Under the pieces are notes generated by a model, which worked only from the letters and a program-made list of their open reading frames with translations, searched no databases and was not told the origin of the DNA. Shown piece by piece: positions 53,209 to 60,715 of a stretch of DNA of 60,715 bases. Positions within the stretch are counted from its first letter, which is position 1. Every line of letters starts with the position of its first letter. Made by a program: the position numbers and the translations under genes. Source of the stretch: an uncultured Bacteroidales bacterium (GTDB lineage: Bacteria; Bacteroidota; Bacteroidia; Bacteroidales; P3); the NCBI GenBank assembly GCA_900316965.1, contig ONEY01000012.1, forward strand, positions 1 through 60,715. Direction: 5' to 3'.

Positions 53209-56189
53209 TTCTTCTTTCTTTTAGGGACAAAGAGGTCGCGAAGACGATCAAAGTCGCGTGTGTATTTCAATCCCAAACCTTGCTTGTAGGGCAAGTCAGA
53301 ACGAGTGTAATCGTTGGTATTACTACGGTTAAAGACAAAGAGGTGGAGACGAGGGTTGATTTTATAACCCACCAGCATATCACCTGTCATGTTATTGTTT
53401 CCCACCTCACTGAGCTCGCGTGCCTCACCACCGAAGCCGAGAGTTGTCTCGAAATAAAATTTGTTCCACTCTTTGCTGATATCGACAGCATATTGGTCGG
53501 TAGTTAGGGCTGTGCCTGCCTGATAGTCGAAATTGATATCAACGAATTGCACCATGTCGCTCACCATGCTGCCAAGTGTATTTGCCACCAAACCATAAGC
53601 GCCATCGGCTGGCGAGGTTTGTTCGTTGATATTCATTGCCGAAGCACTATAGAAACGTTTCGAAATAAGCAGAGAGACAGTTTGGTTGAGCATGTCACGC
53701 TCGTTGGTGCGATCGATGTATGAGAAGACCTCTTCTTGCACACTTTGGTCGGCATTGGGAAGTCGGATATCGAATTTGATGTCAGGTGACTGTAATGTAC
53801 CGTTGAGCGTGATGACATTTTCGACCTGAATAGGTTTCTGCGACTCGTTGCCCGACAGTGAGCCTGTTAGTGTTGACAAGTTGACACGCTGGGAATAGAG
53901 AGCGTTGATGTCGAACCGGGCATCCCCAATAGAACCGGGGAACGTGATAGAACTGCCCTCTTCAACGTCGAAGTCTTTACTTATCAATCCCAAAATGTCT
54001 AGGCCTACATTACCATTGCTAATTTCGTAATCGCCAAGCAGCGCAAAAGGCTTTGTCGATCCTACCTGAAGTTGGAGATCTCCATTGCCTCGTGTTTCGA
54101 CATTAACATCGAGCGAGGGGAAGGATACAGGAATCATCATCTCCAATGCCGGAGTTGCCTCTAGATCGATAGTTAACAAGAACTTGCTTTTTTTGTCGGG
54201 CGTCATAATCATGTTATCATCATCGGTAGAAGCCACCTCCTGATCATCGGCAAGATAATAATCGTCGTGGTCTGATACAAAATGAATGTAGTCAACCTGT
54301 TGCATTTGACGTTTGTCGTTGATGGGTACTGTCAACGTTGTGCCATCAAGGGTACGAGCCTTTAGTAGAATATTGATATCATCGGCAGGGCCTGTAACTT
54401 GACCGTTGACGGCAGCAAATATAGTGCCATAATATACGTCTGACGATTGAGCTGATGTGTTCATGCAAAGCAACCTGTCGCTAGCCACAGACAAGTCGAA
54501 ATTCCAATCTTTGAAACTATTGTGATAGATGGCTCCATCGACTACGGCCTTGTCACCCCTCATGTCTCCTACAACAACATTGTCGAGACGAATGGCCGAG
54601 GAATCAACTATCAAAGAATCGGTTATAGTATAAGTAACATTAAGGAAATTGACGAGAACAGAAGCCTCTTGCAAGTAAATGTTACCATTAAGGAGCGGAT
54701 TAGAGACTGTGCCACTGACTTTTATATCACCAGAGGCAAGACCGCTGACACTCGATGAGAAGGAAGACACGAATGGCTGGATGGCATGGAGATCTACCGT
54801 GTTGACATCGACAGTGAAATCGAGGAGAGGATCTGAAGTGCCCAAAACCATATAACCATCGATAGCAAGTGGTTCTTTGACAACACCATTAGTGTCGAGA
54901 TGTGACTTTACGAATAAATTAAGATGATTGAGGTCGGAGTTCCATGTCGACTGCACATCGGCGTCGCCAAGTGACACATCGTTGAACATAAGATTGTCCA
55001 CCCTTAAGTCGGCATTGAGATAAGGCACCTCCGATTCTCTTTTGCTATCGGGCAGGAGTTTAGATTGCAGGAATCCAAGGCGAGCTTTTCCGTTGGCAAT
55101 GCCTCCGGCCGACATACCCGCGGCACCGAGGAATGGATTGGCGATATCAACATTGAAATCGACAAACGACACTTCTATGCTGTCATTAGGACTTCCCATT
55201 CGAGAGGCCTTAAGCGACACCGCGCTCTGTCCGTCAATAAGAGATAAATTGCCAACATTGAAACCTTTATCATTGACATAGATATCTTCGCCATAATCCA
55301 TCAAGCTCCAATTGTGGCCTCCCAAAGCCAGTCGTGACGGGTCGACGACAAGTCGTAACGCTGAGCTGTCGGAAAACACACGCAGAGCTACGTTACCTCC
55401 ACCTACTGTCTGACTACTATTTTCCCAGTATATTTCACAACTAGCGTCATTACGGTTACTCTCTAAATTGACATCGGCATTCTCGGATAGGAGAATAGAA
55501 CCTATTTTAATTTCATCACTTGTAAGACGAAGTCGATAATGGTCGGCCATAGTCTCCCCGTTAACACCTACGTTGTAAAAGCGCAAGCCTCCCCATCCTA
55601 TTGAATCGGAACGCAACAAAGGTTTGAAGGACTCCACAAAACTGTAATTAGCCTGCACCGAAGTGCCTTTTGCCACAACAAGTTGAGGTACAAAAAGAGC
55701 AAGAATTCCAGCAGTATCTTTCCACGTGGCGTTGAATTCGAAACGAGAGTCTGCAATCTTATCAAAATCAACTTCTTTACCTTTATCGTAGGTATCTTTG
55801 CGAAAATTGGTGTTGGGGAAATAATCGTCGACAAATTTTTTCAGCATAACGGGAATACCATCGTAACGATAATAGCCTTGCATTTGAGCGTCGACAATAT
55901 CGCTGGTCAGCCTCATAGTTTTCCAGTGGTTCTGTTCGCGAGCCGTAATAGTGGCGTTGTCGATACGACAGCGTCGCGTTGTGGTGTTAAGTGACACATC
56001 GCTGAGAGTGAGCCGAGCGAAAGTACTGTTTTCACGCATATTAATATAACGGCCATCGACATGAGCATTGATGAAAGCCTCCTTGTCTGCAGTATCATGC
56101 CACAAAGCCAGGCGCTTCATGTCGAGGTGCTGGGCGTCGGCTTTAACTGTATATGCGGTGCATAGAAAGTGATGGTGTTCGGTCGCCAT
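53205..56189 (-). CDS. tamB: TamB-like protein, second part (after frameshift)
   Basis: This frame is open for 994 residues, but the first ~16 (MATEHHHFLC...) are an out-of-frame reading of the first part. The true reading enters at about 56141 (ADAQHLDMKRLALW). It is repetitive beta-strand sequence and ends with the TamB (DUF490) C-terminal domain, including ISNGNVGLDILGL, SLLISKRFY, and the terminal basic KRKKK. TamB forms a long lipid-transport bridge between inner and outer membrane. It overlaps the glycosyltransferase gene by four bases. Joined to the first part by a -1 shift it gives about 1497 residues, the normal length for Bacteroidetes TamB. Confidence 0.85.
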   Translation of the reverse strand: MATEHHHFLCTAYTVKADAQHLDMKRLALWHDTADKEAFINAHVDGRYINMRENSTFARLTLSDVSLNTTTRRCRIDNATITAREQNHWKTMRLTSDIVDAQMQGYYRYDGIPVMLKKFVDDYFPNTNFRKDTYDKGKEVDFDKIADSRFEFNATWKDTAGILALFVPQLVVAKGTSVQANYSFVESFKPLLRSDSIGWGGLRFYNVGVNGETMADHYRLRLTSDEIKIGSILLSENADVNLESNRNDASCEIYWENSSQTVGGGNVALRVFSDSSALRLVVDPSRLALGGHNWSLMDYGEDIYVNDKGFNVGNLSLIDGQSAVSLKASRMGSPNDSIEVSFVDFNVDIANPFLGAAGMSAGGIANGKARLGFLQSKLLPDSKRESEVPYLNADLRVDNLMFNDVSLGDADVQSTWNSDLNHLNLFVKSHLDTNGVVKEPLAIDGYMVLGTSDPLLDFTVDVNTVDLHAIQPFVSSFSSSVSGLASGDIKVSGTVSNPLLNGNIYLQEASVLVNFLNVTYTITDSLIVDSSAIRLDNVVVGDMRGDKAVVDGAIYHNSFKDWNFDLSVASDRLLCMNTSAQSSDVYYGTIFAAVNGQVTGPADDINILLKARTLDGTTLTVPINDKRQMQQVDYIHFVSDHDDYYLADDQEVASTDDDNMIMTPDKKSKFLLTIDLEATPALEMMIPVSFPSLDVNVETRGNGDLQLQVGSTKPFALLGDYEISNGNVGLDILGLISKDFDVEEGSSITFPGSIGDARFDINALYSQRVNLSTLTGSLSGNESQKPIQVENVITLNGTLQSPDIKFDIRLPNADQSVQEEVFSYIDRTNERDMLNQTVSLLISKRFYSASAMNINEQTSPADGAYGLVANTLGSMVSDMVQFVDINFDYQAGTALTTDQYAVDISKEWNKFYFETTLGFGGEARELSEVGNNNMTGDMLVGYKINPRLHLFVFNRSNTNDYTRSDLPYKQGLGLKYTRDFDRLRDLFVPKRKKK

Positions 56190-57697
56190 TCCACTTCGCC
56201 ATGTGCATTCAGGGAAGCCAAGGGGTCGTCGAGGAGCAAATCGGCTTTGGCAACACCCTCGGCGACATCGACATTCAAATTGGCATCGCCACTGAGACGA
56301 TTGCCTTTAAACACCAGATGTTTAAGCTTACCTTCTGCGACAGCGTTCATTGTTTTGGGGTCGAAGCCCTCACCCTCGAAAGTGATATCAAATCCTCCTC
56401 GCGACACCCACTCGTTTCGGGCCAACTGACCAACCTTCATATCGTTGGAACGAAGTTGCCCGACATAGCTGTATTCCTTGCGTTTGGGATTCATTGAGAG
56501 CATCATGTCGGCTTGAAGATCGCCAGGCGTGCTCTGCATATCTAGGGTTGCGTAGAAGTCGTAGATTGTCCCCATAAAAGTTGCCTCTAAATCAATCTTG
56601 TCGAGAGCTTTAATGACCTGTGGCACCTTCATGGTGATTCCGTTGGGATGCTTAACGGCGGCCAAATCGTCGTAAGTTGTATGCAAGTTGTGAATTTCAG
56701 CGCCAATAACAGTAGTGTCGATATGTGGCAATCCATATATTGATGCGTCGAGATAGACCTTCGACTCTTTGCCGAAGGCGAGTCTGACGTTATCGGCATG
56801 GAAATCGGATATTGGACCTCCGAAATCACCCTCTAGTGTCACACGCTCGTCCATACCCCATAGAGCCATTGTCCAAAAGCCAGCATCACGCAAGTTACCA
56901 TACGAGCCTTCATTGAAATGAACAGTAAAATACACGCTGTCAAGAAAATGCTTCATTGTTTTCCAATGGCGAAAGTCGAGGAGTACATCACCATCAAGGC
57001 GAGAATCTGCCGTTTGGACAACCATATTTGTGGCACTGATTCCACTACGGCTGACGTAAACATTCATGTGCAGATCGAGAACCTCAAGCCCAGATCGCTC
57101 GGTGGTGGTAAGCCTGTCGATTCGACAAGTTACGAAGTCTTTATCAACTCTGACATTACGGAAACGACCCTGGATGTTACGATATTCCATGTGTTTCACA
57201 TTAACTCCAGGATGCTGATGAAGATACCATTCAACATCCTTGTCTTTTAAGTCTTGAAGGTAATTGACATTGTCGAGAATAAGGTCATCGACAAGTACCT
57301 TGAATTCAACCTCCTTGTGAGTGGTATCTTTCGGTTTTCCTTTACCAAAATAATCGATAATATAATTGAGATTCAACCCATTGGTATCTATTTTAAGATG
57401 ATATCGAGTGTCACCAATATAGACCTTTGAGAATTGGAGGCCACGACTGTCGTAAGGAAATTTTTTGAAACGAAGGCGTATGGCTTGAGCTTGGGCTATA
57501 GTATCATTGTTGGGATTTATGAGTTCGACATTGCGAAGAACCAGATGGTTGAGGGGATTGCAACTCATGGAGCCAATCTTTACTTTTCCGCCCCATTCCC
57601 TGGAGAAATAGCTACTCGCCGCAGAGCCCACAAGCGACTGGACCATAGAGTAGTTAAGCAAGGCGATAATGACATAGACAGTCAAGAAAAGCGCCAA
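56117..57697 (-). CDS. tamB: TamB-like protein, first part (frameshift at ~56141)
   Basis: 526 residues as read, of which 519 belong to the protein. The N-terminal membrane anchor (LTVYVIIALLNYSMVQSLVG) is followed by AsmA/TamB-like strands (KIGSMSCNPLNHLVLRNVELI, GDFGGPISDFHADN). After HIQLK the frame runs into PTPSTST and a stop, while the second part continues in the -1 frame. The sequence at the switch is G TTA AAG, a possible slippery site. The start is uncertain: the frame is open upstream to a stop at 57776-57778 with no ATG, GTG or TTG before TTG 57697, although KKFCKISGRIFLALF there looks coding. Confidence 0.8.
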   Translation of the reverse strand: MALFLTVYVIIALLNYSMVQSLVGSAASSYFSREWGGKVKIGSMSCNPLNHLVLRNVELINPNNDTIAQAQAIRLRFKKFPYDSRGLQFSKVYIGDTRYHLKIDTNGLNLNYIIDYFGKGKPKDTTHKEVEFKVLVDDLILDNVNYLQDLKDKDVEWYLHQHPGVNVKHMEYRNIQGRFRNVRVDKDFVTCRIDRLTTTERSGLEVLDLHMNVYVSRSGISATNMVVQTADSRLDGDVLLDFRHWKTMKHFLDSVYFTVHFNEGSYGNLRDAGFWTMALWGMDERVTLEGDFGGPISDFHADNVRLAFGKESKVYLDASIYGLPHIDTTVIGAEIHNLHTTYDDLAAVKHPNGITMKVPQVIKALDKIDLEATFMGTIYDFYATLDMQSTPGDLQADMMLSMNPKRKEYSYVGQLRSNDMKVGQLARNEWVSRGGFDITFEGEGFDPKTMNAVAEGKLKHLVFKGNRLSGDANLNVDVAEGVAKADLLLDDPLASLNAHGEVEWRPNTITFYAPHIQLKPTPSTST

Positions 57698-58073
57698 AAA
57701 GATGCGTCCTGATATTTTACAAAACTTTTTGATAGTCTTTATGTTTAATAGTTTTATAACTGAAATCTCACTATTTTAGTATAACAACATAAAAAAAATT
57801 GCGCCATTGGATTAAGAAAACGGCAACGTAACCGTTATAATGGTTAGTGAGAACTGTACTACATCGTCTACAACCACATAATACAAGCGCAACTCTAAGT
57901 GTCACTAGAGGAAAAAAAAATCATCATTTTGTGAAAAAACATTCGTATTTTTGCATTGTGGCATATTTTTTCATTTTAATAGTTTTACAACATCTATAAA
58001 CTAACTATCAAACCCTTACATTAATTACCACAACACTTATTATATTTAAATACACTAAAAAAGAATACTAACC
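57698..58073. other. Divergent intergenic region between tamB and tsaD
   Basis: About 300 bases without a clear gene beyond the possible extension of tamB to 57775. AT-rich, with a short TAACC/GGTTA inverted repeat near 57829-57846. The tsaD -7 box lies at 57946-57953. Confidence 0.5.
57946..57953 (+). promoter_or_regulatory. Probable -7 box for tsaD
   Basis: TATTTTTG fits TAnnTTTG, 120 bases before the tsaD start. A TTTG at 57928 is only 14 bases upstream, closer than usual, so the -33 part is unsure. Confidence 0.4.
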
Positions 58074-59078
58074 GTGTCTCTAATACTTGCCATAGAATCC
58101 TCATGCGACGACACATCTGCAGCTGTACTTCGTGACGACAGAATGTTGTCGAACGTCATCGCGTCGCAAAAAGTGCATGAACAATTTGGCGGCGTAGTGC
58201 CTGAGCTGGCATCACGCGCCCACCAACAAAATATACTACCCGTTGTTGACACAGCGTTGCGTAATGCCGGGGTGGATAAGAGTCAACTCGATGCCATAGC
58301 TTTCACCCGCGGACCTGGATTGCTGGGCTCCCTGCTTGTAGGTGTGTCTTTCGCCAAAAGCATGGCTCAAGGGTTAGGAATACCTCTAATAGAAGTCAAC
58401 CATCTGCAGGCTCATGTGCTATCGCATTTTATAAAGACAACCGATGACAGCGTGGTGCCACAATTCCCTTTCATGTGCCTGCTCGTCAGCGGCGGACACA
58501 CACAAATTCTGCTCCTTCACGACCACTTTGACATGGAAACTCTAGGACAAACCATTGACGACGCAGCAGGGGAAGCCATCGACAAAGCTGCAAAAATCAT
58601 GGATCTTGGATACCCGGGAGGGCCCATCATCGACCGATTGGCCAAAGAAGGCAATCCTGACGCATTCCAATTTGCCACCCCTAATATCGCAGGTTACGAC
58701 TACAGTTTCAGTGGCATAAAGACTTCTTTCCTCTATTTTCTTCGCGACAAGCTGGAATCAGACCCCGACTTTATCGAGAAGAATAAAGCCGACCTCTGCG
58801 CGTCGATACAAAAATGCATAATGAGTTTCCTACTGAAGAAATTCGAGAAGGCAGCTATAAAAAACAGAGTTCGTCAGGTTGCCATCGCCGGAGGCGTTTC
58901 TGCCAACTCATACCTGCGTGACGGCATCATGCAATTGGGCAAAAAACATGGATGGAAAGTCTTTGTTCCCACAATGCAGTTTTGCACCGACAACGCCGCT
59001 ATGGTAGGCATAGCAGCATACTTCAAACTGCTACGCAAAGAATTTGCCGACATATCTATGCCTCCCTACACAAGATAA
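58074..59078 (+). CDS. tsaD: tRNA N6-adenosine threonylcarbamoyltransferase
   Basis: 334 residues from GTG 58074. MSLILAIESSCDDTSAAVL is the TsaD N-terminus, so the GTG is well supported. Metal-binding HLQAHVLSH, VSGGHTQILLL, FTRGPGLLGSLLVG and IAGGVSANSYLRDGI are all present. It transfers the threonylcarbamoyl group to A37 of tRNAs that read ANN codons, together with TsaB and TsaE. Followed ten bases later by porP. Confidence 0.97.
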   Translation: MSLILAIESSCDDTSAAVLRDDRMLSNVIASQKVHEQFGGVVPELASRAHQQNILPVVDTALRNAGVDKSQLDAIAFTRGPGLLGSLLVGVSFAKSMAQGLGIPLIEVNHLQAHVLSHFIKTTDDSVVPQFPFMCLLVSGGHTQILLLHDHFDMETLGQTIDDAAGEAIDKAAKIMDLGYPGGPIIDRLAKEGNPDAFQFATPNIAGYDYSFSGIKTSFLYFLRDKLESDPDFIEKNKADLCASIQKCIMSFLLKKFEKAAIKNRVRQVAIAGGVSANSYLRDGIMQLGKKHGWKVFVPTMQFCTDNAAMVGIAAYFKLLRKEFADISMPPYTR

Positions 59079-59088
59079 CAACAAAGCA

Positions 59089-60126
59089 ATGAATAACACG
59101 AAAGCCATAGCTAGAAACACTAACCGCAGCGAAAGAACGCTGTGGCGACTAATGCTGGCCATGGCTTTCACTTTATCGTTGTCGCCGACAAACAAAGCAG
59201 AATGTCAAGACATCCACTTTTCACAAATCGACATAAACCCAATCCTCTTCAACCCCGCCTATTCGGGATTTTTTGACGGCACAGGACGCTTTGGTCTCGC
59301 TTACCGCAACCAATGGGCATCGGTGAGCAAAGCCTTCCAAACCGTGGCAGCGACAGCTGAGATGTCGTTGGCTCGACGACGCTATTACCGCGACGGACTC
59401 AATCTGGGAATGATACTGTATAGCGACCGAGCCGGAACACTCCACTATGGCACTACCGCAGGCAACATCATATTGTCGTACTACAAAGCCTTAGGCAGCA
59501 GCAACAACAACTTTGTATCGCTTGCTCTCGAATCTTCTTTTGGACAAGCGGGATTTAACACCTCAGACATTGAGATGCAGGATCCTAGCGACAAGTTGGA
59601 AAATACCTCTGCCAACTTCATCTCTATAGGAGGCGGAGTGGCTTGGTTTTACCAACCCAACGACGAGGTTTATCTGAAATTGGGGCTTTCGGCACGAAAT
59701 ATAAACAAGCCTGACATATCATATCTCGAGCTGCGAGACGCCTTTATAGAGCGAAAAATGAGTTTGTATGCCCGTTTGGAGTATCGCGCTTGGAGCAACG
59801 TCTCTTTGTTGCCTTTGGTAGCATGCATGGTACAAAACAACTACCGCGAGATACTGTTTGGCGGCGACGTTAAATACTATCTTTCTGAGGCGTCACACCA
59901 AACTCTTATCGCAAGCGCTGGCATACACTATCGTTGGCGGGACGCGGCGCTGGTGGAACTGGCCTTAGAATACAACGCCTTTATTTTTGCGCTGACATAC
60001 GACGCAAACTTGTCGAAACTTACACCTGCGTCAAAATCAATAGGGTCGTTCGAATTAGGCATAGTATACCGTATGATAAAAAACAAAAAAGTGAACCGCA
60101 AAGCTATGCCTTGCCCGATAATATAG
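59089..60126 (+). CDS. porP: PorP/SprF family type IX secretion membrane protein
   Basis: 345 residues from ATG 59089. There is a long N-terminal stretch before the signal peptide-like segment (LMLAMAFTLSLSPTNKAECQ), so a start at the internal ATG near 59152 is also possible. The mature part opens QDIHFSQIDINPILFNPAYSGFFDGTGRFGLAYRNQW, the hallmark of PorP/SprF, and continues as barrel strands. By family knowledge it anchors a T9SS component or its substrates to the outer membrane. The next gene codes for a TPR protein, as in other T9SS loci. Confidence 0.92.
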   Translation: MNNTKAIARNTNRSERTLWRLMLAMAFTLSLSPTNKAECQDIHFSQIDINPILFNPAYSGFFDGTGRFGLAYRNQWASVSKAFQTVAATAEMSLARRRYYRDGLNLGMILYSDRAGTLHYGTTAGNIILSYYKALGSSNNNFVSLALESSFGQAGFNTSDIEMQDPSDKLENTSANFISIGGGVAWFYQPNDEVYLKLGLSARNINKPDISYLELRDAFIERKMSLYARLEYRAWSNVSLLPLVACMVQNNYREILFGGDVKYYLSEASHQTLIASAGIHYRWRDAALVELALEYNAFIFALTYDANLSKLTPASKSIGSFELGIVYRMIKNKKVNRKAMPCPII

Positions 60127-60167
60127 AAAAAAAATAGCCATACTATCACGAATCAAAATATAATATC

Positions 60168-60715
60168 ATGAAACATAACTACACCATCTGTTTATTTTTT
60201 GCAGCAATGCTTTTGTCTTTTGGTGCCTATGCACAAAAGGATGTCGACGCTGGCGACGAGGCCTTTCGCTACGGATACTACAAAACAGCCGTGGACCATT
60301 ACACAGAGGCCTACAAGAAAAGTCATGATATAGCTTTGGCATACAAGATTGCCGAATCATACAGGTTGTCTAACGACTATCGCCAGGCAATAAAATACTA
60401 CCGGCTGGTGAACGAATCACCACAAGCAGGAGTATATCCTCATTGTGAGTATTTCCTTGCCGCCATGTATCGCAACAATGGTCAAGCCGACTCGGCATTA
60501 TTTTTCTATAACCGCTACTTGGCCACATCAAACAACGAAGAGATGGAACGCCGTGCCCGTCAAGAGGTGCGCGCGTGCCAATGGGTTTTGGATAGTTTGC
60601 CCGATACCGTTCACTTTGCTGTGACACACGAAACCAAAAACATCAACACCGCTTTCAAAACCTTTACAAATTTGTTCCATCTGCCCACCACTATAAACAG
60701 GTTTACCATCTTTAT
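60168..60715 (+). CDS. TPR protein, probable T9SS component (PorE-like), 5' end only
   Basis: The frame is open from ATG 60168 to the window end (182 complete codons). Signal peptide ends AYAQ (residue 23); TPR-like helices follow (DEAFRYGYYKTAVDHYTEAYKK, IAESYRLSNDYRQAIKYYRL, YFLAAMYRNNGQADSALFFYNRYL). In Bacteroidetes the gene after porP often codes for a TPR/WD40-like/OmpA lipoprotein (PorE type); the missing part would be needed to confirm. The last ~20 codons do not look like the expected continuation, but the window ends too soon to judge. Confidence 0.75.
   Translation, partial: MKHNYTICLFFAAMLLSFGAYAQKDVDAGDEAFRYGYYKTAVDHYTEAYKKSHDIALAYKIAESYRLSNDYRQAIKYYRLVNESPQAGVYPHCEYFLAAMYRNNGQADSALFFYNRYLATSNNEEMERRARQEVRACQWVLDSLPDTVHFAVTHETKNINTAFKTFTNLFHLPTTINRFTIF

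Noticed and set aside
60655..60715. The last ~60 bases give an unusual protein ending, and the reverse strand has an open frame reading like DGKPVYSGGQMEQ.
   Set aside because: The stretch is too short and at the window edge; it could be a chimeric end or chance. Not enough evidence for a feature.

Overview
The window is chromosomal DNA of a Bacteroidales-type bacterium, probably an uncultured one. The evidence is: type IX secretion (T9SS) C-terminal sorting domains on two secreted proteins; a PorP/SprF gene followed by a TPR protein gene; the gene order ftsX - DUF3098 - uppP - truB - queA; many Bacteroidetes-type promoters (TTG, then about 20 bases, then TAnnTTTG); short A-rich leaders instead of strong Shine-Dalgarno sites; and GH92, DUF4838 and PCMD-like secreted carbohydrate-related proteins. 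No rRNA, tRNA, CRISPR array, intact insertion sequence or prophage was seen.

Layout. 1-3.2 kb: 3' end of a T9SS-exported repeat protein, gpsA, a 55-residue 2[4Fe-4S] ferredoxin with its own promoter and terminator, and serS. 3.2-4.5 kb (-): a secreted protein whose Lys/Glu-rich tail is broken inside a 48-base repeat. 4.7-7.8 kb: HerA-like ATPase (DUF853), LemA and a TPM-domain protein. 7.9-18 kb: a housekeeping run with dnaN, ftsX, DUF3098, uppP, truB, queA, rarA, an ABC-F ATPase and a zinc-finger/TerB-like protein. 18.1-19.1 kb: a deletion scar joining two unrelated gene pieces, then a 63-residue peptide gene. 19.2-26.4 kb (-): a probable catabolic unit with carbamate kinase, a small membrane protein, ornithine carbamoyltransferase, an AAE-type transporter, a DUF4838 protein and an outer-membrane barrel; the last three overlap by ATGA. 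26.6-33.2 kb (-): a small barrel protein, an M48 protease fused to a C-terminal barrel, a secreted protein, an anti-sigma-like protein and an ECF sigma factor. 33.5-42.3 kb: fba (-), then dapB, phoH, ispE, a T9SS substrate, a ROK kinase, gmd, a relic of a T9SS domain, and fcl. 42.4-43.9 kb (-): a WecA/MraY-family transferase and a second small peptide of the 18.9-kb family. 44.4-51.2 kb: a GH92 lipoprotein, then an AddA-like helicase-nuclease flanked by two related small cysteine-rich lipoproteins. 51.4-57.7 kb (-): a phosphodiester glycosidase, a family-9 glycosyltransferase, and tamB split by a -1 frameshift. 58.1 kb to the end: tsaD, porP and a truncated TPR protein gene.

How the parts connect. 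gmd and fcl together make GDP-L-fucose from GDP-mannose. The WecA-like transferase, uppP and the family-9 glycosyltransferase belong to undecaprenyl-linked or surface glycan metabolism. GH92, DUF4838, the ROK kinase and the barrel proteins point to glycan use at the outer membrane. PorP, the TPR protein and the two sorting-domain proteins belong to type IX secretion.

The least explained items are two families of small proteins, each present twice (18.9/43.7 kb and 47.4/51.0 kb), the protease-barrel fusion, the transporter lacking its usual regulatory domains, and several broken reading frames (3.5, 18.3, 41.1 and 56.1 kb) that show gene decay or, in one or two cases, could be frame-switching. 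All assignments are by eye from motifs and gene order; no database search was run.
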